A stretch of 64,000 bases of DNA from Demequina flava (GCF_000975035.1 NZ_BBRA01000001.1:744001-808000), one strand, 5' to 3'; shown: positions 55,580 through 64,000, counted from the stretch's first letter. A program made the numbers and translations. Notes: generated by a model from the letters alone, not told the origin.

Positions 55580-58159
55580 ATGTTCCGCCTTGCACTGAAA
55601 TCCGTTAAACACAGCCCCAAGCGGCTGATCCTCACTGCGTTTGCAGTGGCACTGGGTGTATCGCTCGTCGCCGCGACGCAGGTGTTCACCAATTCGCTGT
55701 CGTCAGGCTTCTCTGACCTGTTCGAAGACATCTACGCAGGCTCCGACGTCATCGTCGAGGAAGCGCCCGATGCAGATGAGGACGAGGGAGACCCGTTCGC
55801 TGCGGCCGAGGGAATCCTCTCCTCTGATGACGTGGATGCAATTGGCGCCGTCGAGGGTGTCGAGATTGCCGCAGGCGGCCTCCAGGTTGCGGGTGCCGTT
55901 CTAGGCCCCGACTACGCCGAATCCGCCGGAGGCGATCCCTTCGCAAACGCAGGTCCGCCCAGCCAGATCGTGAACTGGTACGGAGATCCGCGCGTGGACC
56001 AGGCGACCGTTATTGACGGACGCGGCGTGGAATCCGACGGCGAGGTCGTGCTCGATGTCGACTCCGCCCCCACGCTCGGTTACGAGATCGGCGACGATGT
56101 CGCCATCGCGACCGAGACGGGTGTGAGCCTGTTCGAGCTGGTCGGTACCGTCCGCTTCGGCGACGAGAACAACCTCCAGGGCGCCACGCTCGCGTACGTC
56201 TCAGACGCTGACGCCCACACGCTCGCTGACGACCCCAACTACTCCTCTGCGGCCGTCATCGCCGCCGAGGGCGAGGATCTTGATCGCCTCGCGGGTCGCA
56301 TCGGGGATGTGATCCCCGAAGGCACTCGCGCCATTACCGGCGAGGACAAGGCAGCCGAACAGACCGAGCAGCTTGACGACGTCCTGCAGTACGTGGACAT
56401 CTTCGCCATCGCGTTCGGCCTCATCGCGCTGTTCGTCGGTGCGTACATCATCGTCAACACGTTCCGCATCATCGTGACGCAGCGCACGCGCGAATTTGGC
56501 CTCATGCGCGCCATCGGCGTCACGGGATCGCAGATTCGCCGCATGATCCTGCTCGAGGCGGTCGTCATCGCCTTCGTCGCATCGACCCTCGGCATCATCA
56601 TGGGTTACCTGCTGGCTCTGGGCTTCGCGGGACTCGTGACGCTGTTCTCGGGCGACATCTTCGGCACGCTCACGCTGCCGCTGGATGCCGTGCTGTGGAG
56701 CTACGCGTTGGGTACGGCCGTGACCATGATCGCTGCGATCATGCCTGCGATTCACGCCTCACGCATTGCGCCCATGGAGGCTTTGCGCGAGTCCGCCACC
56801 AGCGGCAAGAAGCCGCTCAAGGTGCGCAACATCGTCGGTTCCGCCATGTTCCTGGTGGGCGCAGGCGTCATCTCGATCGGCCTATTCGGCGACTTTGAGC
56901 GTCCCTACATCTACGTGGGTGCCGGTGCAGTCACGCTGGTGATCGGTGCAACGTTGCTGTCCGCGCAGATCCTGTCGCCGCTCGCTGGCGCAATGCGCCC
57001 GGTGCTGTCGCGGTGGTTCCGGGTGGACGGCAAACTTGCCGCGAACAACATTCAGCGCGAACCGCGCCGCTCGTCCAACACCGCCGCGGCGCTGATGATC
57101 GGTGTGATGCTGCTCGCACTCGTCGCGACGTTCACCGAATCCCTGAAGACGGTCGTCACCGAGGAGTTCGCCTCCACGCAGGCGGACGTCTTCGCCACCT
57201 CGTCGCAAGGAGCGATGCCTCCCGGCGCGATCGACGCGATCGAGGGCGTGGACGGCGTCGAGCTCACGAGCTCGATCGGCTTCTCGCAGGCCCAGTACGA
57301 CGACATGGCCTACTCGGTCGCCGTCTTGGAGCCAGAGACTGCGTCCGAGGTCTTCGAGTACCAGAGCGAGCCGTCGGTCGATGAGCTCGGCCCCGGCCAG
57401 ACCTACATCGATGCCAACATCCAGGATCTGGGCGTTGAGGTCGGCGAGGAGATCACCCTGACGAGCCCCGAGGGTGACGTCACGCTCGAGGTGGCCGGCA
57501 CCCTCTCTCGTGAGGGCGAAGGCAACTTCTGGGTCGACTTCGCCACCGGCGAGGACCTCTTTGGCGAGGTGCCAATTGTCCAGACGATGGTCGTGTTCGA
57601 CGACTCAATCGTCGCTGACGATGCCGACAACCCCGACGGCGCGACAACCGTCTCGGAACAGACCGAGGCCGTGCAAGCCGTGCTGACCGACGACTACCCG
57701 CTGGTCATCCTGGCGCAGCCCGGTCAGTTGGAGCAGCTCGCCAACACCTTCATCGACCTGCTTCTTGGCGTGATCTCCGCGCTGCTGGGCTCGGCACTCG
57801 TGATCGCCCTTCTGGGTGTCGCGAACACGCTGCTGCTGTCGGTGACGGAGCGCACCCGCGAGATCGGACTGCTGCGTGCGGTCGGCCTCAAGCGCTCGTC
57901 TGTGTGGCGCATGATCACCGTCGAGTCGATGGTCATGGCCATCTTCGGCACCGTGCTGGGCATGATTCTGGGTGTCGCGCTCGGATCGGCGCTGGTGCTG
58001 TCGCTGGCCGACTTCGGCTTCGACGGAGTGACCATTCCGTGGATCTGGCTCGCCTTCTATACGATCGCCGCCGCAGTCGCGGGTGTGCTGGCCGCTATCT
58101 GGCCCGCATGGCGCGCGTCACGGCTCAACATCCTGGCCGCGATCGCCGCGGACGGCTAA
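55580..58159 (+). CDS. MacB/FtsX-type ABC exporter permease
   Basis: This 859-residue protein has two FtsX cores, each with a large extracytoplasmic MacB-like domain. One N-terminal helix (FAVALGVSLVAATQVFTNSL) precedes an acidic ectodomain; helices cluster at about 270-460 and again at 720-850. Such exporters act in bacitracin/antimicrobial-peptide defence or lipoprotein release; the substrate here is unknown. Confidence 0.92.
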   Translation: MFRLALKSVKHSPKRLILTAFAVALGVSLVAATQVFTNSLSSGFSDLFEDIYAGSDVIVEEAPDADEDEGDPFAAAEGILSSDDVDAIGAVEGVEIAAGGLQVAGAVLGPDYAESAGGDPFANAGPPSQIVNWYGDPRVDQATVIDGRGVESDGEVVLDVDSAPTLGYEIGDDVAIATETGVSLFELVGTVRFGDENNLQGATLAYVSDADAHTLADDPNYSSAAVIAAEGEDLDRLAGRIGDVIPEGTRAITGEDKAAEQTEQLDDVLQYVDIFAIAFGLIALFVGAYIIVNTFRIIVTQRTREFGLMRAIGVTGSQIRRMILLEAVVIAFVASTLGIIMGYLLALGFAGLVTLFSGDIFGTLTLPLDAVLWSYALGTAVTMIAAIMPAIHASRIAPMEALRESATSGKKPLKVRNIVGSAMFLVGAGVISIGLFGDFERPYIYVGAGAVTLVIGATLLSAQILSPLAGAMRPVLSRWFRVDGKLAANNIQREPRRSSNTAAALMIGVMLLALVATFTESLKTVVTEEFASTQADVFATSSQGAMPPGAIDAIEGVDGVELTSSIGFSQAQYDDMAYSVAVLEPETASEVFEYQSEPSVDELGPGQTYIDANIQDLGVEVGEEITLTSPEGDVTLEVAGTLSREGEGNFWVDFATGEDLFGEVPIVQTMVVFDDSIVADDADNPDGATTVSEQTEAVQAVLTDDYPLVILAQPGQLEQLANTFIDLLLGVISALLGSALVIALLGVANTLLLSVTERTREIGLLRAVGLKRSSVWRMITVESMVMAIFGTVLGMILGVALGSALVLSLADFGFDGVTIPWIWLAFYTIAAAVAGVLAAIWPAWRASRLNILAAIAADG

Positions 58160-58180
58160 GCCGGACACGCGAACGACACC

Positions 58181-58230
58181 TGCGCCCCCTTTCCCCTGGC
58201 CGTACATACACGGCGGGGAAAGGGGGCGCA
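58181..58230. terminator. terminator, ABC permease/murB convergent gap
   Basis: TGCGCCCCCTTTCCCC pairs perfectly with GGGGAAAGGGGGCGCA (16 bp), and the loop contains a further GCCGT/ACGGC arm. TGGCCGTACAT in the loop recurs at 58239. It serves both converging genes. Confidence 0.8.
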
Positions 58231-58278
58231 GTGCGTTCTGGCCGTACATTGTCGGTGAGCCGCCGGCGGGCAACCGAT

Positions 58279-59355
58279 CTACAGACTGAGCCCCACGCAC
58301 ACGGGCTCAGGCACAAGCTCCACGCCGAAGCGCTCCGCCACACCCGCCTGCACAGCACGCGCCAACTCGACCACGTCATCGGCCCGCGCGGAGCCCCGAT
58401 TCGTGAGCGCCAAGGTGTGCTTGGTCGACAAGGACGCCGGAGCATCGGCCCTCACTGCGAAACCGCGCGAGAAGCCAGCCTGCTCGATGAGCCACGCAGC
58501 AGACGTCTTGACCAGCCCATCGGTGGCCGCAAAGCGGGGGGCATCGGCGGGGAGCCGGTCGGCATCGGCCGCGGGCAGGATCGGGTTGGTGAAGAAGGAC
58601 CCCGCGCTCCACGTGTCGTGGTCCGAGCCATTCAGGACCATGCCCTTGCGGCCACGAACCTCAAGCACGGCGGCGCGCACATCAACCAGCGGCGCACGCT
58701 CCCCCTCGGCGACGCCGAGCGCCGCAGCGAGCTGGGCGTAGCGAATCGGCGCGGACAGCGCGCCAAAGCGCATCTGGAAAGTCACGTCGAGAACGATGTA
58801 GCGCGGGCTGGGCCGCCACACTTTGCCATCGGGAGCCAGTCCGCGCATCGACTTCTTGAGAAGCGAGTCCCGGTACCCGAACCCACATGCGATCTGCGGC
58901 AGCGTCCGCACGCGACCGTCGGCACGGTCCCACACGCGCACGCTCGCGATGGTGTCCGCGACCTCAGCTCCGTAGGCACCCACGTTCTGCACGGGGGTCG
59001 CCCCGGTGGAGCCCGGGATGCCCGACAGCGCCTCGACGCCGACCCAGCCCTCGGTGCACGCCTGCTCGCCGAAGGCGTCCCACGGCAAGCCGGCGGTGGC
59101 CGTCGCTGACACGCCCCCACACATTCCGTCGTCCTGGACGCTGACCTCGCGGCGTGCGTCTCGCAAAACAATGCCCTCGAAGCCCTCATCCGCGATAAGC
59201 AGGTTGGAGCCGCCACCGAGCATCAGGAGCGGCGTGCCGGACGCGTCCGCCTCGCGAACGGTCTCTATGAGTTCGGCTTCCGTATGTGCCTCGACGAGGG
59301 AGCGGGCGGGCCCGCCCACGCGCAGGGTGGTGAGCTCAGCGAGCGAGACAGTCAT
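58279..59355 (-). CDS. murB: UDP-N-acetylenolpyruvoylglucosamine reductase
   Basis: MurB is the FAD enzyme making UDP-MurNAc. MTVSLAELTTLRVGGPARSL, LMLGGGSNLLIADEGFEGIV, SGIPGSTGATPVQNVGAYGA and SAGSFFTNPIL are diagnostic. The ATG at 59355 gives 358 residues and lies six bases after TACGCT (leaderless). The frame upstream to 59622 is not coding. One in-frame dispersed word occurs at 58442-58451. Confidence 0.95.
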   Translation of the reverse strand: MTVSLAELTTLRVGGPARSLVEAHTEAELIETVREADASGTPLLMLGGGSNLLIADEGFEGIVLRDARREVSVQDDGMCGGVSATATAGLPWDAFGEQACTEGWVGVEALSGIPGSTGATPVQNVGAYGAEVADTIASVRVWDRADGRVRTLPQIACGFGYRDSLLKKSMRGLAPDGKVWRPSPRYIVLDVTFQMRFGALSAPIRYAQLAAALGVAEGERAPLVDVRAAVLEVRGRKGMVLNGSDHDTWSAGSFFTNPILPAADADRLPADAPRFAATDGLVKTSAAWLIEQAGFSRGFAVRADAPASLSTKHTLALTNRGSARADDVVELARAVQAGVAERFGVELVPEPVCVGLSL

Positions 59356-59369
59356 GGCTTCAGCGTAGA

Positions 59370-59379
59370 GGGCCGATGC
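59370..59379. repeat. dispersed GGGCCGATGC word
   Basis: AGAGGGCCGATGCCCGGG in the murB-MFS gap, next to the murB promoter; exact core with CC in place of TS. Confidence 0.65.
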
Positions 59380-59401
59380 CCGGGTTGAGGATGGACGCCC
59401 G

Positions 59402-60808
59402 TCACCGGCGTGCGGTCTCGCCAGGGGTGGTCGCGGTGGGATCGGCGGTCTCGGAGGTCTCGGAGGTCTCGGAGGCGTCCTCGTTCGCGGGCGCGTGCTT
59501 GTCGTAGTGCTCCGGCGGAACCGTGCCAGTGTCCGCACCGACGGTGGCGTGCTCGGTCGCGTGGCGCGTGCGCTTGGATCGGCGCAGGCGCACCTGTCCG
59601 GCGCCGCGTACTCCTTGGGCAAACAGCAACGTCACCGTGGATGCGATCGCGACAACCAGCAGCGCCTCACGGAGAGGTACGAACTCACCGAGCTGACCAA
59701 CGATCTGCGGCACAAACAGTCCGGCCAGTGTCGAGAAGGAGGTCACGGCGGCGACGCGCGCGGCGGCGTGCTTGGGGTCATCGGCGGCTGCAGTCATGAG
59801 GATCGGCACGCCCAGTGCGGCGCCCATGCCCCACAAGATCACCGCGAGCGGAACAAGCCACGGGGTTGGCGAGAAGGCGAAGATCGAGATGCCGGCGATG
59901 ACGCTCAGTGCAGAGAGCCGCAGGACGGTGACCCGGCCCAGGCGGGCGATGATGGGCGCTCCGAGCCAGCGCACGGTCACCATGGCGACCACGAACAGCC
60001 AGTAGATGACGGCACCAATGGCCTCGCTGCCGCCGAAGTCATCAACAACGCTGAGGGCGAGCCACTGCCCAGCCGTCATCTCCGTCATCGCGGCGGCGCA
60101 GATGAGGATTCCCAGCAAGATGACGTGCTTATTGCGGTACTCCTGCTTCGCTGTCGCGAAGGGTCCGCCGATGCTCGCGGCCTTGCTGTCTTCGCTCGGC
60201 ATGCCGTTCATGGTGGCGGCGGGGATGATCGCGAAGCGGATGATCGTCATGATGATGACGGCAGCGACAAAGTGCCAGGTAGGCGCGACGTGCAGCGCAG
60301 AGGCGCCCGCACCGATCGCCAGCCCCGCGGCCAGACCGATCGAGAACGTCGCGTGAAACTGGCTCATCACCGCCCGGCCCATGTGCCGCTCGACCTCGGC
60401 GGCCTCCGCGTTCATCCCGACGTTGATGAACGAATAGGAAAAGCTCATGAGGAAGTAGCCAGCGGCGAACAGCCACGGTGAGGGCAATTCCATGGACAGT
60501 GCGATCACGCTGAACGCCCCGAGCACACCCCAGTTGGCCCACCCCAGAACACGGCGAGTGCCAAATTGGGCGGCCGCCCAGCCGGTGACGAGCAGGCCCA
60601 CCAGGGCCCCGAGCGCTCCAAACATGATGAGCGTCGCGAGCTGCGCCGAGGACGTGTCGAGTGCGTCCCGAATGGATGGCATGCGCGACATCAGCGTTGC
60701 CATCGAGAAGCCCATCAGGGTGAACAATCCGAGCACCGCGAAACGGGCAGAGCGCACCCGCGCCACAGTGGGCGCAGTGGTGGGCTCGAAACGTCGCACA
60801 GCAGGCAT
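59402..60808 (-). CDS. MFS transporter with hydrophilic C-terminal tail
   Basis: A major-facilitator protein with about twelve helices over residues 15-400 and the loop signature LFTLMGFSMATLMSRMPSIR near the N-terminus. The last about 70 residues are hydrophilic with repeated SET units (SETSETSETADP), which match a 9-base DNA repeat at 59448-59480. Start ATG 60808 has GAAGGAAG upstream. It is divergent from a LacI-family gene, which may control it. Confidence 0.88.
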   Translation of the reverse strand: MPAVRRFEPTTAPTVARVRSARFAVLGLFTLMGFSMATLMSRMPSIRDALDTSSAQLATLIMFGALGALVGLLVTGWAAAQFGTRRVLGWANWGVLGAFSVIALSMELPSPWLFAAGYFLMSFSYSFINVGMNAEAAEVERHMGRAVMSQFHATFSIGLAAGLAIGAGASALHVAPTWHFVAAVIIMTIIRFAIIPAATMNGMPSEDSKAASIGGPFATAKQEYRNKHVILLGILICAAAMTEMTAGQWLALSVVDDFGGSEAIGAVIYWLFVVAMVTVRWLGAPIIARLGRVTVLRLSALSVIAGISIFAFSPTPWLVPLAVILWGMGAALGVPILMTAAADDPKHAAARVAAVTSFSTLAGLFVPQIVGQLGEFVPLREALLVVAIASTVTLLFAQGVRGAGQVRLRRSKRTRHATEHATVGADTGTVPPEHYDKHAPANEDASETSETSETADPTATTPGETARR

Positions 60809-60895
60809 GACTTCCTTCAGTTTTGTTGGGGGTCCCCCGTAATTAGCCAATGTGAGGATGAGGGCACAACGGCGCTACGATGCGCTCAGACGGGG

Positions 60896-60911
60896 GTACC
60901 GACCATGGTAC
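60896..60911. promoter_or_regulatory. possible LacI operator
   Basis: GTACC and GGTAC form a short inverted repeat around GACCAT between TACGAT (60876-60881, a likely -10) and the LacI-family start. Its length suits a LacI-type site, but support is modest. Confidence 0.35.
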
Positions 60912-60936
60912 GCGCGTGGATAGTGAAGGAGTCACC

Positions 60937-62001
60937 GTGGCATCGAAGCGACGACCCACCATGGCCGATGTGGCAGCGCGCGCGAAAGTGTCACTGTCGA
61001 CCGTCTCCTTGGCCTACTCCGGCGCCGGCCCCATCTCCGATGACATGCGCGCTCGCGTCATCAAAGCCGCCGAAGAACTCGACTACGCGGGCCCGTCCGC
61101 GCAGGCTCGTGCGCTGCGGTCGGGCCGCTCTCATGTGGTCGGCGTCGTCATTCACGACCAGCTCTCCTTGGCCTTCCGCGCCCCTCTGATCCTCAACGTC
61201 ATGGACGGCCTGATCTCCGACCTAGGCGAGATGGGACTGGGCGTCCTGCTCATCCCCTCCCCCAGCGGCAAGGAGGGCGAGAAGTCCCTCCTCGAAACGG
61301 CACCCATGGACGCGGCGGTCCTGTTCCGCGTTCGCGACCACGACGAGCCCGCCCTCGAGATTCTCCGCAAGCGCGCCATCCCCACAGTGGTGATGGACGC
61401 CGATGCCCCCGCCGGCGGCGCGCAGGTCAGCATCGACGACGGCGCCGCAACGGTGGAACTTATCGAGCACCTGCAGGCCCTGGGCCACGAACGCATCGGC
61501 ACCATCACGCTGCCGCACGCCCCTGGCGGCGAAACCACGCTCAAGCCCGTTGACTACGACCCCCGTTCTGCGTGGGCGCCCATGCACAACCGCCTCCGTG
61601 CGTTCCGCGAGGCCGGCGTCCAACCGTGCGTCGTCGTGGAGTGCCGCGAGTCGATGGTCGCCGAGGGAATCGCAGCGGGCCACCTGGCGCTCACTCACGA
61701 GTCCAGGCCAACAGCGCTGATCGTGCAGTCCGACATCCTCGCCGCGGGCGCCGTACTAGCCGCGCGCGAGCTCGACCTCTCCGTCCCGCACGACGTCTCG
61801 ATCACAGGCTTCGACGGCCTCGACCTGCCATGGATCTCTCCCCTGGAGCTCACCACGGTCGAGCAGGACGGTGAAGGCAAGGGCCACACGATGGCCCGCC
61901 TGGTGCGCGAACTCCTTGACGGCGGCGCACCCCAGCAGGTGCTGTCCCCGCTGACCTTCCGCGAAGGAAACACAACCGCCAAGGTGAACCTGGAGCGCTA
62001 A
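60937..62001 (+). CDS. LacI-family transcriptional regulator
   Basis: An N-terminal LacI helix-turn-helix (TMADVAARAKVSLSTVSLAY) is joined to a periplasmic-binding-protein-like sensor domain (e.g. DVSITGFDGLDLPWISPLEL). I use GTG 60937 with AAGGAG six bases upstream, not the longer frame from 60880. 354 residues. Ligand unknown; probably represses the adjacent MFS gene (inference). Confidence 0.93.
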   Translation: MASKRRPTMADVAARAKVSLSTVSLAYSGAGPISDDMRARVIKAAEELDYAGPSAQARALRSGRSHVVGVVIHDQLSLAFRAPLILNVMDGLISDLGEMGLGVLLIPSPSGKEGEKSLLETAPMDAAVLFRVRDHDEPALEILRKRAIPTVVMDADAPAGGAQVSIDDGAATVELIEHLQALGHERIGTITLPHAPGGETTLKPVDYDPRSAWAPMHNRLRAFREAGVQPCVVVECRESMVAEGIAAGHLALTHESRPTALIVQSDILAAGAVLAARELDLSVPHDVSITGFDGLDLPWISPLELTTVEQDGEGKGHTMARLVRELLDGGAPQQVLSPLTFREGNTTAKVNLER

Positions 62002-62011
62002 CGCACCCCGA

Positions 62012-62021
62012 GCATCGGCCC
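62012..62021. repeat. dispersed GGGCCGATGC word (reverse copy)
   Basis: CCCCGAGCATCGGCCCTCTC fills most of the 31-base gap between two convergent genes; exact core. Confidence 0.75.
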
Positions 62022-62032
62022 TCTCCCAGGCA

Positions 62033-62464
62033 CTACTCGCAGTCGACGACCGCCTGGGCCTTGCCCAGAACCTTGGCGCCGTCGAACTCGACGGTCAGGT
62101 CAACGCGCGCGGTACGGCGTTCCTCGTCGAGCGCGCCAATCTTGGCGCTGATCGCGACGACGGCCTCGCCGGGGTTCGGAACGGGAATGGGGCGCGTGAA
62201 ACGCACCTGGTAATCCGACACATTGCCGGCGCCTGCCCACTCCTCAACAACAGACGCACCCACACCCATGGTGAGCATGCCGTGCGCGATGACGCCGGGA
62301 AGCCCGACCTCTTCGGCGATGACGTCGTTGTAGTGAATCGGGTTGAAGTCGCCCGACGCGCCTGCGTAGCGCACGAGGGTGTCGCGGGTGATGATGGCCT
62401 CGCGCTCAGCGACGACCTGCCCCACCTCGAGGCCGGCGAAGCTAGGACTCGTTGACTCGGTCAT
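62033..62464 (-). CDS. MaoC-like (R)-hydratase, HadB-like
   Basis: A hot-dog-fold dehydratase of 143 residues with the MaoC signature GASGDFNPIHYNDVIAEEVG, catalytic Asp and His, then PGVIAHGMLTMG. It overlaps its partner at 62461 by four bases (ATGA), like the heterodimeric HadAB pair of actinobacteria. A role in fatty-acyl dehydration is inferred from family. Confidence 0.88.
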   Translation of the reverse strand: MTESTSPSFAGLEVGQVVAEREAIITRDTLVRYAGASGDFNPIHYNDVIAEEVGLPGVIAHGMLTMGVGASVVEEWAGAGNVSDYQVRFTRPIPVPNPGEAVVAISAKIGALDEERRTARVDLTVEFDGAKVLGKAQAVVDCE

Positions 62465-62907
62465 GCGACCTCCCTCACAGCCAGGGTCGAGGTGACGGTG
62501 GATACGGGGGCGCCGTCGACATCGGTCAGTTCCGCGCGGGTGGTCACCATGGAGATGCCCGCGCGCTGCTTGATGGAGTCGATGTGCACGGTCGTGTAGA
62601 TCACGTCGCCGGCCACGAGTGGGCGCACATGCGTGAAGCGCTCCTCCCCGTGGACCACCATCGAGAAGTCGACGCCGACCTCGGGGTCCGTGACCACATG
62701 GAACTCGGACTTCTGGGCGATGATCACGGCGAACGTCGTGGGCGCGACCAGGTCCTCGTAGCCTTCCGCCTGCGCAACCGCGACATCGCGGTGCGCGCCG
62801 GAGTAGGCGTCGACGGCGTCGGCGAACTCGCGGATCTTCACGCGAGTCACCTCGTAGGGCTCAAAGGGGCCGTACGAGCGGCCCACTGCATCTGCGTTTA
62901 CTGGCAC
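62461..62907 (-). CDS. FAS1-type dehydratase partner (HadA-like, UPF0336)
   Basis: This 148-residue hot-dog protein matches the N-terminal-dehydratase/UPF0336 type (NADAVGRSYGPFEPYEVTR, APTTFAVIIAQKSEFHV) and lacks the MaoC catalytic box, as HadA does. The GTG at 62907 lies six bases after TAGGCT (62914-62919), a leaderless arrangement. rpmG, often next to this pair in relatives, is absent. Confidence 0.88.
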   Translation of the reverse strand: MPVNADAVGRSYGPFEPYEVTRVKIREFADAVDAYSGAHRDVAVAQAEGYEDLVAPTTFAVIIAQKSEFHVVTDPEVGVDFSMVVHGEERFTHVRPLVAGDVIYTTVHIDSIKQRAGISMVTTRAELTDVDGAPVSTVTSTLAVREVA

Positions 62908-62983
62908 ACCATCAGCCTAGCGAACCGGTCGCGACCACCGGCGGGCGGGGCGCGCTCCGCGGGAGGCCGGCCGTCGTTTCGTT

Positions 62984-63005
62984 CATTCTTGGATTTCCGA
63001 GAATG
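62984..63005. promoter_or_regulatory. operator-like palindrome
   Basis: CATTCTTGG and CCGAGAATG form an imperfect inverted repeat (one mismatch) with a 4-base spacer in the divergent gap. A regulator is not identified. Confidence 0.4.
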
Positions 63006-63075
63006 AGAAATGCGAGGCCAAGGCCCCTGCGCGATTGCCGTTGCGGCATACGCGTCCCTGCGGTGGACTGGGGAG

Positions 63076-63327
63076 ATGATTCCGACAGTGCTCATCATCG
63101 GCCTCATCGTGGGTATCGCACCAGCGCGGTCTCTGCGCGCGAAGGCCATAGGCGCAGCAGTCCTCGCGACCGCGTGGGCCCTGCTCATCACCTTCACGCT
63201 CGACGGCGGGCTAGCGACCGTCGGCGTCGCGTGGCTCGTCGCGGCCGTCAATGCAGCCCTGGGTATTGCCGTGGGCGCAGGCTTGTGGGCACTCATCGTC
63301 CGGGTCCGTCAGCCGGCGTCCGCCTGA
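63076..63327 (+). CDS. small hydrophobic membrane protein
   Basis: No family recognised. The 83 residues from ATG 63076 (MIPTVLIIGLIVGIAPARSL) hold two or three predicted membrane helices and GC-rich third codon positions, so it looks coding. An earlier ATG at 63010 would add 22 residues. It ends near a strong two-sided hairpin. Confidence 0.6.
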   Translation: MIPTVLIIGLIVGIAPARSLRAKAIGAAVLATAWALLITFTLDGGLATVGVAWLVAAVNAALGIAVGAGLWALIVRVRQPASA

Positions 63328-63347
63328 CCGGCCCCACAGACACACAC

Positions 63348-63399
63348 GGGCCGATGCTCGGGCTGGCTTCCGTACGTAAGCCAGCCCGAGCATCGGCCC
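63348..63399. terminator. 22-bp hairpin made of two dispersed words
   Basis: Arms 63348-63369 (GGGCCGATGCTCGGGCTGGC and two more T) and 63378-63399 are perfectly complementary over 22 bp around an 8-base loop. It lies between convergent genes and should terminate both. Each arm is an extended copy of the dispersed word. Confidence 0.85.
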
Positions 63400-63409
63400 T
63401 AGGTCTGTT

Positions 63410-64000
63410 TTACGACAGCGCGGAGAGGATGGGTCCCAGCGCGAAGTAGAGGACGAACGCGCCGGCCGCGCCCCACATCAGCGGGTGAACCTTGCGGGCG
63501 CCGCCGGTGAAGACCTGGAGGACGACGTAGGAGATGAAGCCGACGCCGATTCCTGCGGAGATCGAGTAGCCGAACGGCATGATGATGAAGGTCAGGAAGG
63601 CCGGGATGGCGATCCGGTAGTCCTTCCAGTCGATCCCGGCGACCTGGGCGACCATCAGGAATCCGACCACGACGAGGACGGGCGTTGCGGCCTCGAACGG
63701 CACGAGCGCGTACAGCGGCGTGAGGAAAGTCGACAGCAGGAAGGCGATGCCGGTCACGACGGAGGCGAGACCGGTGCGCGCTCCATCACCCACACCGGCG
63801 GCGGACTCGATGTACGAGGTGTTCGAGCTGACCGAACCCAGACCACCGGCGGCGGCGCCGACCGAGTCGACGAGCAGGATCTGCTGGGTGCGCGGCGGGT
63901 TGCCGTCCTTGTCGTTGAGGCCCGCCTCGGAGCCCACGGCCGTCATGGTGCCCATCGTGTCGAAGAAGTCGGTGATCAGCAGCGAGAAGATCATCAGCAG
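63410..64000 (-). CDS. AzgA-type purine permease, C-terminal part
   Basis: The 3' part of an NCS2/AzgA hypoxanthine-guanine transporter. The visible region begins LLMIFSLLITDFFDTMGTMT (family-typical ITDFFDTMGT) and continues with PFEAATPVLVVVGFLMVAQV and several helices. The 5' part is beyond the window end. Confidence 0.88.
   Translation of the reverse strand: MLMIFSLLITDFFDTMGTMTAVGSEAGLNDKDGNPPRTQQILLVDSVGAAAGGLGSVSSNTSYIESAAGVGDGARTGLASVVTGIAFLLSTFLTPLYALVPFEAATPVLVVVGFLMVAQVAGIDWKDYRIAIPAFLTFIIMPFGYSISAGIGVGFISYVVLQVFTGGARKVHPLMWGAAGAFVLYFALGPILSALS

Overview
This window is GC-rich actinobacterial chromosome, most likely from the order Micrococcales. I infer this from gene order, a short-form adenylate kinase, a zinc-type S14, frequent GTG/TTG starts, probable leaderless genes and an OmpR/NarL-rich accessory set. 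I cannot fix the genus from sequence alone. There are no rRNA genes, phage genes, insertion sequences or CRISPR arrays. The one tRNA is tRNA-Trp.

Layout. At 1-910 there is a truncated SulP transporter (minus strand) and a divergent MerR regulator (plus strand). From 918 to 9342 runs a cell-wall/tRNA-modification block, mostly on the minus strand: rimI, tsaB, tsaE, alr, acpS, glmS, then coaA on plus, then a DedA protein and glmM on minus. From 9353 to 33302 lies nearly the full alpha, spc, S10 and str ribosomal clusters on the minus strand. In chromosomal order these are rpsI-rplM, truA, rplQ-rpoA-rpsK-rpsM-rpmJ-infA, a pair of LRV/HEAT-like repeat genes, map-adk-secY-rplO-rpmD-rpsE-rplR-rplF-rpsH-rpsN-rplE-rplX-rplN, rpsQ-rpmC-rplP-rpsC-rplV-rpsS-rplB-rplW-rplD-rplC-rpsJ, and tuf-fusA-rpsG-rpsL. 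A DUF2510/HExxH membrane protein gene sits on plus between rpsL and rpoC. From 34699 to 46355 the minus strand carries rpoC, rpoB, rplL, rplJ, rplA, rplK, nusG, secE and tRNA-Trp.

From 46621 to 58159 the plus strand carries an aminotransferase, an ABC-2 exporter, a secreted WDDGQW-repeat protein, an OmpR-type and a NarL-type two-component system, and a MacB-like ABC exporter. The two sensor/exporter modules look like an envelope-stress or peptide-export island lodged between the tRNA-Trp/secE cluster and murB. From 58279 to the end are murB, an MFS transporter with a divergent LacI regulator, two MaoC/FAS1-type hydratases, a small membrane protein and a truncated AzgA-type purine permease.

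How it works together: most genes make ribosomes, RNA polymerase and the Sec translocon, in long operons with TAATG/TGATG/ATGA stop-start overlaps. I can read good sigma-70-type promoters upstream of rplM, infA, rpsL, rpoB and rplJ. An L10-type attenuator precedes rplJ.

The most unusual signal is a short dispersed word, GGGCCGATGC plus TSGGG (either strand). It occurs at least 17 times, 14 of them between genes. Two copies form the arms of a 22-bp hairpin between convergent genes. Other leads are an Asn at the RpoB rifampicin-pocket position equivalent to E. coli His526, a 26-bp perfect palindrome between rplA and rplJ, tandem LRV-like paralogues, and a DUF2510-HExxH membrane protein.
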